A stretch of 64,000 nt of DNA from positions 12,409,518 through 12,473,517 of the forward strand of contig NC_092236.1 in assembly GCF_036320965.1 (NCBI RefSeq). The letters run 5' to 3'. Within the stretch, counting starts at the first letter, position 1; each line of letters starts with the position of its first letter. The position numbers and the translations under genes are program-made. This stretch comes from Panulirus ornatus. Its lineage: Eukaryota > Arthropoda > Malacostraca > Decapoda > Palinuridae. The notes beneath the pieces are model-generated. The model was given only the letters and a program-made list of their open reading frames with translations, ran no database searches and was not told the DNA's origin. Below are positions 22,651 through 35,820 of the stretch, piece by piece.

Positions 22651-22780
22651 CGACACAGCACACAGTTATACCGAGACGAGAGCGCAGATCGGGCAAGCGA
22701 GCATGGAGCGGATATCTGAAGGAAGTGGGGGAATAGTGTTGAGTCTTTAGAGCATATAAGTACATCGGATCACCTGCCTT

Positions 22781-23440
22781 TCATAGAAAATCGTTGATGG
22801 AAAGGAGGAAGAGTGTAGGTGACAGGAAAGAACCCTGGTGGACACCTGTGTTGAGGGGGACAATGGGAGAGGTTGATCCATCGACAGCTACTGAGGTAAG
22901 GGGGAGCGGCGAGAAAGGATGCTGGATTTGTGGGGAACAAAGTGAGGGAGGGGAAACCCTGGAAAGAGGATCTTCGAGATGAGATTCCGATGCCATACCC
23001 TATCAGATTCTTTTGATATATCAAGACCCACAGAACACGATTCTCCAAAGTCTCTTTGGGATGAAGAGCAGACATTAGTCATGTAGGAAAGGATATCACC
23101 AGTGGGTCTAACTGGCGATCTGAAAAAAGAAAAAGACAAGAGATATCCAAGATGTTTCAAAGAAGGTGAGGAGGGATTCCAGGACTCCGGGAATAATACT
23201 GGTCATAGCAGAAGTCAAAGCAACGGGACAGTAGTTGGAAGGGGTTAGGACGGTCAGCCTTCCTTTGTGGTTGGCTGTACCAATGAATGTTTCCAAATTC
23301 GAAAAGTTTTAGTTTCCAAACGGTAGCGGAATGGGCGAGCAAACACGGGTGTAAAATCAGAGTTCACACTCCTTCAAAACACGAGGCTGGGCGTCATATG
23401 GTATATACGCCTTGCTTGAGTCCGGACAGAGGCGAGCTTT
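22781..23440 (-). pseudogene. Jockey-like non-LTR retrotransposon, reverse-transcriptase fragment with frameshifts
   Basis: Read on the minus strand across at least three frames, the peptides line up in the normal order of a non-LTR reverse transcriptase. They are YDAQPRVLKECEL (upstream palm), PSNYCPVALTSAMTSIIPGV, then STGDILSYMTNV-like text (PTGDILSYMTNVCSSSQRDF, GESCSVGLDISKESDRVWHR), and finally PLNTGVHQGSFLSPTLFLLS followed by INDFL. Known family features are the NYRPVALTS block, the D-I-S-K-A-F-D block (here DISKESD) and the GVPQGSVLSP block (here GVHQGSFLSP). The catalytic YADD box further downstream is not seen, so the copy is truncated. Frameshifts and substitutions show it is dead. 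A second fragment of the same family lies at 60019-60480. Confidence 0.85.
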
Positions 23441-24239
23441 TTGAACCGTTTGAGAAAAATAGATTATAAAGAGAAGCAAGGAGGAATCACTGGGTGAGAG
23501 GGGAAAGTTAGAGACATCCAGGGATGAGTCCGAAGATGTAAGATGATACAGTGAAGCAGTGCATGATGCAGCAGTGACTTACAGACAGCAGTGAAGCAGT
23601 AGGGAGGCGGTGTATGAGACATCGGCGAACCAAGCAAAGAAACACAGTCATAAAACAATGTCAGATGCATCAGTGATCCAGTGATGGAGTACCAGCGAAA
23701 CAGTGTACGAACCAATGTTGAAGCAGAGCTCGAGACGGCAGTGAGAAGCAGGGGTGAGTGCGGCAGTGTAGCAGCAGTGAGCGAGGCAGGCAGGGAGCGA
23801 GCAAGCAGCTCGGTAACAGCCACTTACGTTAGCCACAAAAGTCAGGACGGAACACATAATTCCTCCATCCTCACAGCGGTCAGCCCTGCACGGACCTGCA
23901 GGCTGGAGCAGCCTCCGTGCCTCTCTGCTGCAAGGCTTACTTTCCCACAGGATAAGGTGACCATTCTGACCGCATAGGAATGACGGGCTTATCGCTGTCT
24001 TGTCCCCCCAGAGAGACATACCAGCTTCACTTGGCCTGTCTCGGGAAGTGCAAAGTGAATCTTCAAGCTTCACTAACGCTAAATTCATACTCGAATCAGA
24101 TGTCCAGATGGACAAATTGGTGTTTGAGTGATTGCCTGGGGACACCTGATCCCGAGTCCAGCCCTGCAGTATTGGCACTACTGCAGAGTGGGTCTGTACA
24201 GGAACATCTTATTATCCCAACACCTTTACTGCCGGCTTC
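23441..24239. other. Non-coding stretch, CAGTG-rich
   Basis: Short degenerate repeats of the form GCAGTGA and GATGCAGCAGTGA occur between 23540 and 23790. No recognised protein is encoded on either strand. It may be unrecognised LINE sequence belonging to the fragment on its left. Confidence 0.4.
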
Positions 24240-24840
24240 CGGAGCCTTTTACCAGCGTGGGTCGACCCTAAAGCTTCGTGGGGAATAACACCCTCTGCCG
24301 CCGGGAAAAAATGTGGGCGAGCGCGCGGCCGTCTAAGAGCGGTGTGTCCTGTATCAGCGGGGAATCTTTGGCGAGAAATTTGAGTGCCATTTGGACGATC
24401 GGAGCCAATCTGGAAACGTCCGGGAATGGCATCACATTCGGACGGGCTCTCCACCCTCCCGAGTTATGGTGCACTTCCAGCACTGCACCCGCCGATTTCA
24501 ATGGAAAAAAATGCCTCGGTGATTCCCGTTTTCCCGGCTCTTTCCCAATACTGGCGCGGGGACGCCGGAGAGAAAACAAGATATCCTAACCATAAAAGAA
24601 GGTGAGGCAGGCCCGGGCGTGGGACACTGGGACGACGTCCACACAGCCATCCCAGCTATTGACGCCCCCTGGAAACATTCCCGACCGAGCATTTACAATT
24701 TTATCTCATTTATGTACTTTACAAGGTCCTTTATGGCTTCTCTTACTTCGTAACGCGGGTAATTTCGTTTGTTATTTAAGTCATTCCGGCTCAGTAAAAC
24801 CCCTCACGTGGGGGAACCTAGCTTTATATAAATTCACCAA
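24240..24840. promoter_or_regulatory. Low-repeat block, candidate conserved non-coding element
   Basis: A mixed CpG-containing and AT-rich segment without simple repeats. It includes CATTTACAATTTTATCTCAT, TTTATGTACTTTACAAGGTC and TTCGTTTGTTATTTAAGTCA. Frames of about 100 codons exist on both strands in the same place, which argues against either being a gene. The call is by texture only. Confidence 0.3.
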
Positions 24841-24854
24841 CGGCTCCCGGTAAC

Positions 24855-25175
24855 TTTATGATGATGATGATGATGATGATGGTGTGAGGTGATGGTGACT
24901 GACTGATTTCCTTGAGTGTCTTTTTGGATAGTGACTGACTTCCTGGAGTTAGGTGAAGATAGTGACTGATTTCCTTGAATGTCTTTTTGGATAGTGACTG
25001 AATTCCTGGAGTTAGGTGAAGATAGTGACTGATTTCCTTGAATGTCTTTTTGGATAGTGACTGATTTCCTGGGCTTTCTTTAGACAGCGACTGACCAGTT
25101 TCCTGAGATGTGTTGAGAGAGTGACTGATTTCCAAGACTTTCTTTAAAGAGTGACTCACTTCCTGGAACTTGTAC
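24855..25175 (+). repeat. ~62-bp degenerate tandem repeat (TAGTGACTGATTTCCTTG)
   Basis: A (TGA)n run at 24858-24882 is followed by alternating ATTTCCTTGAATGTCTTTTTG and ATTCCTGGAGTTAGGTGAA blocks, each followed by GATAGTGACTG. About five copies are present, decaying to the right. The minus-strand frame (SQSLSKKTFKEISHYLHLTP) is repeat text. Confidence 0.88.
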
Positions 25176-25270
25176 AACAGTGATCGTCTGAATTCGTAGA
25201 ATTTTCATAGACAGCCATTGAAAGATTTCGTGGAATTTGAACTGAACCCTATGTTTATCTAGCTTGGAAA

Positions 25271-26240
<970 letters not shown>

Positions 26241-26539
26241 ACTATACATCTTTGCTTCTTTCAGAAGATATCTAAGAATTTACGACTGTTTACCAGGAAT
26301 GTTAAAAGTCAAGTCCTAGATGTAAATTTCGTCTTTTGCAATCTTTAGAAACACAATCCTTCGTCTACCACCATCTCTAAGAGACACAATCGCTCGTCTT
26401 TCACAATTTCCTAAAATACATTCCTCCCTTTTCTACAATCTCCAGAAACACAATCCCTCGACTTTTAATATCTCCAGAAATAGTCCTTCATATCTTTACA
26501 ATCTTCAGAAACACATTCATGTCACTTATAATCAACCCT

Positions 26540-26690
26540 CAACCCCTTCAAGCCAGACAGTAGCACCCTCAGATACGACGGCGTGGCCTTTAACCTTACC
26601 TTCAACGATCAAGACAAAGATTACACCATGGAAACCAAGGGTTGCATTGTCGCATTCAAGGGGTTAAAGGCTGGTGAATTCCCATTTTCT
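26540..26690. repeat. Diverged family-D dispersed repeat (D6)
   Basis: GGCCTTTAACCTTACCTTCA, ACGATCAAGACAAAGATTAC and CATTCAAGGGGTTAAAGGCT show the core palindrome (CTTTAACGATCAGGTCAAAG in other copies) in decayed form. Confidence 0.4.
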
Positions 26691-26939
26691 TACAATTCCT
26701 ACATTCCCCCCGTTATTTGCTCTCGTACACTAGACCATCCCTGACTCCCCCATATCACAGTTAAGTCACTCGGTCCAGATCTATCATTAACACCCGCGGC
26801 AGCAGAGGTATTACGGCCAGCGACACAAGGAGCAAGCCAGACGCTGTGGACCAACTGGGAAGATGGAGGGTGAAGCACAAGGAGGATCTGATTTCTTCAT
26901 ACTGAAAGCGATTACGGTGTGCACCGCGATACATCTGAC

Positions 26940-27060
26940 TTAACCCCTTTGGTACGACACTATATGAACGGTAACCTCAACCTTAAGGGGGTCAGGTTAA
27001 AGGCCATGGCATCATATATACCCCCGAGGGATTACTGTCAAGTTATCGAACGCGGTCCTT
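26940..27060. repeat. Family-D dispersed repeat (D7)
   Basis: CCTTTGGTACGACACTATAT, AGGGGGTCAGGTTAAAGGCC and ATGGCATCATATATACCCCC. AGGTTAAAGGCCA is a DR1-like site with two mismatches. Confidence 0.5.
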
Positions 27061-27884
27061 AGAGCTCACCTTCCTTTGTTCTGATGAGCCACAGATGCAA
27101 GATTCGAGTGCCACTTCTTCTTCTCCCTCAGCATTACCAACCACAACAGCATCGTTCGACCTAAAACTCAAATCACCCGTCATTACCTAAAGTCACACCT
27201 GCTTTGATCTCGCAACCATCGACGTGAGCTATGCCTCCCGATCCCTCAGTGCCGTACGAACTAGGGAGTCCCACCTCTCCTAGGGGCGCCTTGCGACAGC
27301 TTGGTAAAAAGGAAAAAAAATTCACCACTGTCATGGCACGGCATCTGACTGATGACATGCGGCATCTGCTTCGGGGTGGGGGAGATGTGGTGCACCTTCC
27401 CATCGTCTGAACATAACGGCAGCTCCTCCCACACACACACACATCCTGCGCGAACAGAACCAGAATTTACGTCTTTTTTCAATTCAAAACGCAAATTATG
27501 GCTGGCATTATCCACATACAGATAGATCAAGACGACGCTGTTTCTAAAGAGAATTGGGAAGGGGGGAAAATGTAGACGAAAAACTTGTGGAAAACTAAGT
27601 GAAGTGGGGCGGGTGTGTGGCGTAGGCTTTCACAGGCGCTGGGCAGAGGTTTACGAGGGGTTAGCGGCAGTTTGTATGCCGAGTGGCCGGCCCGCCTTAT
27701 ACGTGATGACGGTTACTGTGCTCCGCAACACAGCCGACCTCCCTCCCTGCCCGCCCCTCGCTTGCTCTCTCCAGCTCTTCCCCCAGCCTGTCCTCATCCT
27801 CACTCTATCCATCCGTCTCTTACCTCGTGTTCATCAAGTCTCGCATCACAGTCGTGGTTACTGTGTGTGTCTGCTTCTCCTCAG

Positions 27885-27960
27885 ATATACAGCCAAGTTC
27901 GATGACGCAGCTTCACCACGCTACTGTCTCGTCCTTTGTTCAATAAATACAGTCATGTAG
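27885..27960 (+). other. Possible terminal exon with poly(A) signal
   Basis: A good acceptor (TGTCTGCTTCTCCTCAG, ending at 27884) is followed 57 bases later by AATAAA (27942-27947). No convincing coding frame enters it, so a non-coding transcript is as likely as a gene. The pattern could be chance. Confidence 0.2.
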
Positions 27961-28559
27961 CCTTTAATACCTTAATCGTATGTATTTATCACTTCATACC
28001 CATACTGCTGGTGTCACCAATATGGGTCTAGTTTCTTTAATGTGGTTCTCATGTCTTGCTTGTAACCCCCGTGTGTTGGATGTAGCTGTGATACATATAC
28101 ACTGTATCCTTGGCGTTCTAGTATGACTATTGTGCCTTTAGTATAACTTTGCGTTGTCCTCAGCATGACTGATGACTCTATTATGACTCTATTTCCTACA
28201 CCACGCCTCACGTCATTCCCCCATTCTACCAGGAATGAGACCACGGACTCAAGGTGTAGTGGAGTTCCTTGTTCTAAGAGTAGGAACTTCGCTGAACTAT
28301 GTTATCGTCAATCACTATTTAAATCACATCATCTGACATACCACAACTTTCCTTTTGTCAACGAAGAACTGCCTCAGTTGTGAGGTTACCGGTGTGGGGA
28401 ATGAAGATCTGCACGATGGGGACGCGCGATCACCCACCATCTGGTACCAGACAAGGGGAGAGTTTTGACCTACGCTGGTCTTGATCGCCGCCATCTTACG
28501 CTATAGGGATTCTACAAAAACTTCTGGTGCCATGTTGGTACCTTCAGTTCTTACGCCAT

Positions 28560-28715
28560 GATGAATCTTCAACTTCTTGTGTTATGAGTCTTCTTTTGTT
28601 TTTTATGTTATGAATCTTCTTTTGTTTCTTATGTTCTGAATCTTCTTTTGTTTCTTGTGCTATGAATCTTCTTTTGTTTCTTGTGCTATGAATCTTCTCT
28701 CATTTCTTGTGCGCA
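28560..28715 (+). repeat. 26-bp degenerate minisatellite, about six copies
   Basis: The unit is ATGAATCTTCTTTTGTTTCT plus TGTGCT, with a clear 26-bp step (GAATCTT at 28638 and 28664). Neighbouring sequence to about 28800 shows fading traces. Confidence 0.85.
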
Positions 28716-29249
28716 ATTCTTTCGCTTACTTCTTGCATTACGTTGCTACTCTCATTTCCTCCGTTGACGCTGAACCCTTCCATCTCTTGCGTTCTGCAAA
28801 ATACTTCACTAAGATCGCTCCACCACTTTCCCTGCAAGTGCCCGATGGTCACTTCAAGAGCTCCTCATTGGGAACATTTTGTTGGCCATCACTGCATCTC
28901 ACTCCATGCACACACCACTGAGGCCCTATTCAAGCAGTAAGAGTAATTTTTTGTCCCTGAAGTTGCAACTTACGGCAAGTGCCTCAGGTTCACTTTAAGT
29001 GCCCTACTTTACAATACATAAGTGCATCTCATTCCTCACGACTGTACCTCTGTGCAAGTGTCCCAAGATAATTCTGTATCATGTAAGTGCACTTTATTCC
29101 TCACCTCACTGTGATGTGCTCCATCTGAATTACAGATTACAGACAATGTTTCCTTCAAGAATTCCAGGTTCACTTTGGGTGTTACATGTCTGCTGGATCA
29201 CCTTCATTTTCAATGCATCGTGCTTAATATGAGTGAACCATGTTTACTG

Positions 29250-29340
29250 AAAGGCGGAGGAGGAGGAGGTAGAGGGAGAGGAGGAGGAGGAAGGAGGAGG
29301 AGGAAGAGGGAGAGAAAGAGGAGGAAGGGTTTGAGGGGTG
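29250..29340 (+). other. Polypurine (GGA)n tract
   Basis: About 85 bases are almost entirely A and G with many GGAGGAGGAGG blocks. Such tracts can form triplex or G-quadruplex structures. It is not coding. Confidence 0.8.
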
Positions 29341-30061
29341 AACGAGAAAGAACGGATCCTCCTCCCACTAAATGAAATAGTTGCACCTTTAAAGTTAATT
29401 TGCCTGAATGACAGGGCGAGCGCGTGGGGTTCACCGCAAAAAGGTTAGACTTGAAGGTTTCTTGGTCTTTTTCTAAAAAGCTTAATGCTTTCCAAAGCTT
29501 CCCCATTCCACCTCACTGACGCTGGGGGCTATAATCTCTTCCACTGTAAAAAAAATTTTGAACTCATTCTACTCCTCACTTGTCTTTATATCAACTTCTA
29601 TAACGATTCTCTCTGAATCCCTTAGCCTTATTACCTGCTCTTTGCCTGAAAATCTACTTTTTATGAATTTCTGCAATTGTTTTGAGTTATCTCCAGCCAC
29701 GTCCACATTATCCTGTTCAACGTTTCTCTCTCTCCCCTTGTTGCCATCCCGCTATCCTCGTTCCATACTTCCTTCTGCCTTTCACACGTTGGCTGGCTTT
29801 AGTGTCCTCCGTGCCTCTCACAAGGTACATCCCTGAGCTCTATGGCCTTCTGACGTCTTCTACTGAACCAGATCCCACTCTTTCTCAACCTTTCCTCTGT
29901 TTCTGCAGCTCAGGGTAACCCATATTTCTCCTCCTTCACTATGAACTTTGCAGACCCTTCCGTAACAATGATGTGTTTATCATGGCTACAGAATTCCATC
30001 AGTCGATTCATCTTCCCCCAGACACTCAAGCCTCGTTCTTAACAGACCTGGTTACAGCTGT

Positions 30062-30064
<3 letters not shown>
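29341..30064. other. Non-coding stretch, no gene seen
   Basis: Pyrimidine-rich on the plus strand (29560-29900). The frames found carry no recognised domain. Confidence 0.4.

Positions 30065-30102
<38 letters not shown>
30065..30102. repeat. (GT)n microsatellite
   Basis: Nineteen units. Confidence 0.97.
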
Positions 30103-30107
<5 letters not shown>

Positions 30108-30419
30108 TACCTATCTGTACTGCAAGGGGAGGGAGCCCTACACTCGTGCGGGGACCCAACTCGCAGCAGCTTCAGCTCCTCGTAGAAAACGAAGCATGGG
30201 GTCTGAACGCGCCACCTCATCCTTAACCACCACCCCCCCCCCCACCCCCAAAAAAAAAATAATAAAAAGAAAACGGAAAAAATATAATATATATAATTTC
30301 GACAAATTTAATACAAACATTCTGAATCTCTAACCAGGTCATTAACATGAGCAAATAAATAAGTTAATTAGATATGATTAGCCTGTGTCAAGTACTTTCT
30401 GAATTACGACTTTCATCAC

Positions 30420-30990
30420 AAAACTTTAACGGGAATGTTGACGACGGCGACGGCCAGAACGACGTCAGCTGCTGCCGCTACGACGACGACCACCACCACA
30501 GCGACGGACGACTCTTAAAACGACGACAGCGACGTACTGTCACAACGACGACAGTGACGTACTGTCACAACGACGACAGTGACGTACTGTCACAACGACG
30601 ACAGTGACGTACTGTCACAACGACGACAGTGACGTACTGTCATAACGACGACAGCGACGTACTGTCACAACGACGACAGCTACGCACGACCGTTACAACG
30701 ACGACAGCGACGTACTGCCACAACGACGACAGCGACGTACGACTGTCACAACGACGACAGCGACGTACGACTCTTACAACGACAACGGCGACGTACTGTC
30801 ACAACGACGACAGCGACGGACGTACTGTCACAACGACGACAGCGACGTACGCCTCTTACAACGACAACAGCGACGTACGAGTCACAACGACAATAGCGAC
30901 GTGCGTCGGTCATAACGGCAGCATCGACGTACGACCGTCACAAAGACGACGACAACAGCGACAAGAGGTCGCAAGAACGAAAACACTGGT
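30420..30990 (+). repeat. 25-bp minisatellite (ACGACGACAGTGACGTACTG)
   Basis: The unit is ACGACGACAGTGACGTACTG plus TCACA (25-bp step, ACAGT at 30551 and 30576). About 20 copies are present. The left copies are uniform, while the right ones carry indels such as CGACTCTTACA or CGACCGTTACA. GTGACGTACTGTCAC is an inverted repeat within each regular unit. The frame with CHNDDSDVLSQRRQ text is an artefact. Confidence 0.93.
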
Positions 30991-31130
30991 GACGACACGG
31001 GACGAAGAGAACCACACTCGCACAACTGCCACATTGTCCTCCGGGATAAGGAAGAAGGAAATTAGCATTTCGCATTACCGGCCATAACATTATGGGGATT
31101 CGAATGAGAAAAAAAAGAACGTATTTATGC

Positions 31131-31132
<2 letters not shown>

Positions 31133-31165
<33 letters not shown>
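31133..31165. repeat. (GT)n microsatellite
   Basis: About 16 units. Confidence 0.97.
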
Positions 31166-31168
<3 letters not shown>

Positions 31169-31640
31169 CTACAGGTATAAGGAACATGTCATGTGAGTTC
31201 CGTGTTGTCGAGTGTTATGCACTACAGTATGGAGAGCCTACCATGTTTGTGGACTGTGAAAGCCAGTACCCATGTGTGTGTCTTTGAGGCTGACAGAAAA
31301 GCCAGTTACCTGGTCCAAAGGAGTGACTTTAACAGGCACTGAAGTGCGGACTTACTGAGTAGCCTTCTTGATACCATGCGGGTAGAAACGGTAACACACT
31401 TCCTTGACCGCTGGCTGTCTACCACACACTCTACCTACCAGACCACCACTCGTAACTATTCGGGAGTTCAAAATTTATAAATACATTTCCACAGACTAAT
31501 GAACACAAGATTGGAAAAAACAAAATAGATGCACAGAGACCCTACAACTTACCACTGATAAAGAAAACTAACATGGCCCTCCCTGTATTATTACTACAAC
31601 ACTGACGACAACCCACCAACATGCACCACTTTGATAAGAA

Positions 31641-31642
<2 letters not shown>

Positions 31643-31714
<72 letters not shown>
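31643..31714. repeat. (TC)n microsatellite
   Basis: About 36 uninterrupted units. Confidence 0.98.
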
Positions 31715-31717
<3 letters not shown>

Positions 31718-32184
31718 CCTTCCGACAACTTAAAAAAAGAAAATAACGAGAATTACATTCGTTCCTGAGTGTGGGTGGTTTAGCTAACACCTTATCGGGG
31801 GGAGAGACTTCTTGAACTTGGCAGTTATTTTTTTTTTCGTCTTGCAGTATAACCGCTAGACGTGATGACGTCCGAGCAGTGAAGGAGATAGGAGAGAAAA
31901 AAAGAAAAAAGAAAAAAAGGACCTCTTATCCCAACACTCGTGGAGAGAAACAGACCACCGGGTGAAGCCTGTCATGGTCCGCTCCCCAACGGTGGAAAGA
32001 AATGGCGACTTATTCTTTACCTTGTCATTCAGTATATCGAGGGAAGAGGCTTTTACCATCACACTCCCTGCGCCATTTTTCTTAGCGCGTCATTACATCT
32101 TGTGATCTTTTCTTAAGACTGGCGCCACTCGTGAGTGACTTAGCGTCAAATCTGCGATCGCCACCATCAACGGCGAGCCGGTAA

Positions 32185-32187
<3 letters not shown>

Positions 32188-32237
<50 letters not shown>
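32188..32237. repeat. (GT)n microsatellite
   Basis: About 25 uninterrupted units. Confidence 0.98.
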
Positions 32238-32239
<2 letters not shown>

Positions 32240-32574
32240 GCGGCTCAGGGTCTACCTGACTCAGGGTCTACGTAAACTAGGAAGTCTGAACACAACAAAG
32301 ACAATCCTGATTCCTCATTATATCTTTGCTCTCGTCTCCCGGGCGTATCCAAGCGTGAACGAAATCTGGCAAGAAAAAACAATGATGTGAATTAAACTCA
32401 ATCTCTTGATTCCTGGGTTTGGTGATCTACCGAACTGTGTGCCCTGCCTACTACGATGTGCTCCCGTCCCTGCATGACGCAAGTGCGGGTGTAATACGTG
32501 CCACCCTTAGAATGAAGGCGATGAACCGACAGACAGACAGACGGCTTCCGCGATGACGGGTGTTCCGTAAAATG

Positions 32575-32760
32575 AATTTGACCCCTCGAACACATCGGTA
32601 CGACCCTCGAGCACGACGGTACGACCCTTGAGCACGAAGGGTACGATCCTTGACCACTTTGGTACGACCCTTGGGTATAAACCTTTTGGGTCGTACCGAT
32701 GTGCTCAATGTGTCGTGTTCAAGGATCGTATCTTCCCGCTCAATGAGCTTACGTCCACGG
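32575..32760. repeat. Family-D dispersed repeat, clearest palindromic copy (D8)
   Basis: The left arm holds four tandem motifs (GGTACGACCCTCGAGCACGA, GGTACGACCCTTGAGCACGA, GGTACGATCCTTGACCAC, GGTACGACCCTTGGGTATAA). The right arm is inverted (GGGTCGTACCGATGTGCTCA, TGTTCAAGGATCGTATC). It gives the best view of the ~21-bp sub-unit and of the head-to-head layout. Confidence 0.8.
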
Positions 32761-32879
32761 TGTAAACAATGAGACCAAGAAACCATCTTCTTAAACAATG
32801 AGACTAAAACCCATCTTCTCAACAATGCAACGAAATACAGAAATTCCATTTCCGATAACTGCAAAAACAGATACTACAT

Positions 32880-33640
32880 AACCCCACGCCACGCAGTGTA
32901 CACCAGGCAGCGTTAATAGCCCAGGTCATGCATCAACTGTCATGGAATCAGTGTTGGCAACACCGCACCGGGTACCACAATGGCTGATCCGACCACACAA
33001 GTGGCTATTACCGCCATCACTGCCTCAGCGGAAGACAAGAGATTAGCTAACGTGAGTTGCAAAAATCTGTCGTCTTTTTCATTTCCTAAACCCCATTCTT
33101 TATCATCACGTACTCCCGGCGGGAAAATGATACATCCTCTACCCAGCCATATAAAGCCATGCACAATACACAGCGATCCGCATTTCTCCGAACAAGATGA
33201 ATATGGTCGTCCATAAAAATAGACGTCGACAAAGCGGGCTATATTTATCTAACTCGGGAACCGGGTGGGTCCTCTGACGTTCAATTTCACTTTTGTGGAT
33301 GTTTCTCTTACCCAGATTCTTTATCCCTGGTAAGGGAGAAATACCTTTTTTTCACCTTTCATTCCATTCACGTGACTTTTGTTGCATGGTTCTTAACCAA
33401 TTGGATAATTAATTGCTCCGTATGATTAGGGTATCATGAGAAATTATATAATTTCAGATGATCTGCGATGCATTTCACCCTCTCTCATTTGGACAGTATA
33501 CAAAGAAAATGGTTTTGCTGGGTTTAAATAATGGTGTCAAATGGTGGTTTTGTAATTGGAATGTCTACTTTCCAAGAAAAATGGTTACTAAAGGCCAAAA
33601 ACCTCTTCAGCACCATGTTACAACCACTGAGTACAATAAT
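32880..33640. other. Non-coding stretch, no gene supported
   Basis: Open frames up to 79 codons without known domains. AT-rich between 33290 and 33600. Confidence 0.4.
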
Positions 33641-33644
33641 CAAC

Positions 33645-33770
33645 TAAACACGACGGTACAACCCTTAAATAATATGATGGTCTGGCCTCTGACCTGATCT
33701 TTTACGGCCATGTCAAAGGCTAGGCTATCATACCCCAAGGTTCACACCAGCGCGCTCAAGGAGTCACCCA
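33645..33770. repeat. Diverged family-D dispersed repeat (D9)
   Basis: ACGACGGTACAACCCTTAAA, TGGCCTCTGACCTGATCTTT, GGCCATGTCAAAGGCTAGGC and TCATACCCCAAGG match the shared order of blocks. Confidence 0.55.
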
Positions 33771-34429
33771 TGGAACAATGATGCAGTTAAAAACAACAGC
33801 AAACGTCTTGCTAAACTAACATCAGCTGTCCATCAACACCACCGGACTGGTCATAAGACAGCAATGGGAGGTGGGTAGCGAGCAGATCAGTGCTCCCGAC
33901 CCAAGGCAAACCAAAAATGCTGCGATGCGACCCAACGTATCGTACTGCTGTACCCACATGCCTCAACCAGGGTCTTCTCGCCACGCTGCCTGACTCACGA
34001 CAAATCTTTTTAGCCCAGCTCTGCAATTTTCTTTTATAGAAATTATCTCTTTTTATAGTTGCTATCAACTCCCACTAACTCGTAAAAAAAAAAGACATAT
34101 AACAAGCGTAAAGGGTAAAGAAGACCTATTTGCCATATCGGTAAGACACCTTGCAGTAGAACCCCTTAAAACTTATGGACTGGTGGCTGACAAAATCAGA
34201 CCTTAAATAATAAAATATTTAAGTACTACAAGGTACTTAAAAGCTACAAGTACAGACAAAATATGGCCATTCTTGGAGAACTGCGCCAGCCACCGACACA
34301 TTAGGACAGTAAAACAGAGGTGATTACATCAAATGTTCCTGTAAAACTTCGATGCTGATTATGTATTATCGAGTTAAAAACTTAGCGTCTATAACTCAAT
34401 CTGCCGCGGCGTCTTTGTCAGGCTGATCA

Positions 34430-34831
34430 TCAGAAACCCGCTTAGAAACACTGCCTCCCATCCTCGCGATCCTCCTCACAATCAGACTTCACAGGAACGT
34501 ACGCGGATTCATCCGGATTCGCCGAAAATCCCTCAAGAACGGAGGTATCATAAACAAGAGCGAAGGATAAAGAACGCAAATCCAGTCGAGATAATTTCCC
34601 GCGCCTTTTTCTCACCTCGGCGAGTGGGCCGCCCGTTTGAAAAGTTCCCTTATTTAATTTATCCCCGACAAAATGAATTATTATCTGTAATTTGCCTGCA
34701 TACGAAAGGTCGTTTTCCCTAATTGATTGGATTAAAAGTCGAGAGTTGTAAAAATAATTCGCCCCGACTCCGTCCATTTTTGGAATGGCAACGAGGCGGA
34801 AAATTTATGCGGCGCGCGGGAGCCCCAGGGG
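34430..34831. promoter_or_regulatory. Low-repeat block, candidate conserved non-coding element
   Basis: It carries homeobox-like and other motif-like text without simple repeats: TTCCCTAATTGATTGGATTA, AAATGAATTATTATCTGTAA, TCCCGCGCCTTTTTCTCACC, and GGAATGGCAACGAGGCGGAA at the right edge. The 45-bp hairpin array starts immediately after. No frame looks coding. Called by texture. Confidence 0.35.
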
Positions 34832-35820
34832 GAAGATGGTAAGACCGGGTGATGAATACTGGCTCATCACCCAGCTGATGATGGTGAGGCCGGGTGATGA
34901 ATACTGGCTCATCACCCAGCTGATGATGGTGAGGCCGGGTGATGAATACTGGCTCATCACCCAGCTGATGATGGTGAGGCCGGGTGATGAATACTGGCTC
35001 ATCACCCAGCTGATGATGGTGAGGCCGGGTGATGAATACTGGCTCATCACCCAGCTGATGATGGTGAGGCCGGGTGATGAATACTGGCTCATCACCCAGC
35101 TGATGATGGTGAGGCCGGGTGATGAATACTGGCTCATCACCCAGCTGATGATGGTGTGGCCGGGTGATGAATACTGGCTCATCACCCAGCTGATGATGGT
35201 GTGGCCGGGTGATGAATACTGGCTCATCACCCAGCTGATGATGGTGAGGCCGGGTGATGAATACTGGCTCATCACCCAGCTGATGATGGTGAGGCCGGGT
35301 GATGAATACTGGCTCATCACCCAGCTGATGATGGTGAGGCCGGGTGATGAATACTGGCTCATCACCCAGCTGATGATGGTGAGGCCGGGTGATGAACACT
35401 GGCTCATCACCCGCTGATGATGGTGAGGCCGGGTGATGAATACTGGCTCATCACCCAGCTGATGATGGTGAGGCCGGGTGATGAACACTGGCTCATCACC
35501 CAGCTGATGATGGTGAGGCCGGGTGATGAACACTGGCTCATCACCCAGCTGATGATGGTGAGGCCGGGTGATGAATACTGGCTCATCACCCAGCTGATGA
35601 TGGTGAGGCCGGGTGATGAATACTGGCTCATCACCCAGCTGATGATGGTGAGGCCGGGTGATGAATACTGGCTCATCACCCAGCTGATGATGGTGAGGCC
35701 GGGTGATGAACACTGGCTCATCACCCAGCTGATGATGGTGAGGCCGGGTGATGAACACTGGCTCATCACCCAGCTGATGATGGTGAGGCCGGGTGATGAA
35801 TACTGGCTCATCACCCGCTG
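34832..35820 (+). repeat. 45-bp minisatellite, about 22 copies, each a perfect hairpin
   Basis: The unit is GTGAGGCCGGGTGATGAATA, CTGGCTCATCACCCAGCTGA, TGATG (45-bp step, GGCTCATCAC at 34861 and 34906). Within each, GGGTGATGA and TCATCACCC are perfect inverted repeats around an eight-base loop (ATACTGGC or ACACTGGC). The arms are unchanged across the array while the loop and the linker vary. CAGCTG adds a second small palindrome. Two units have a 2-bp deletion (CACCCGCTG, near 35411 and 35815). Because 45 is divisible by three, frames stay open on both strands (up to 317 codons); these are not genes. Confidence 0.97.

Noticed and set aside
24240..24589. Opposed 103-codon frames on both strands
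   Set aside because: Openness on both strands in GC-rich DNA is expected by chance; the block is better seen as non-coding.
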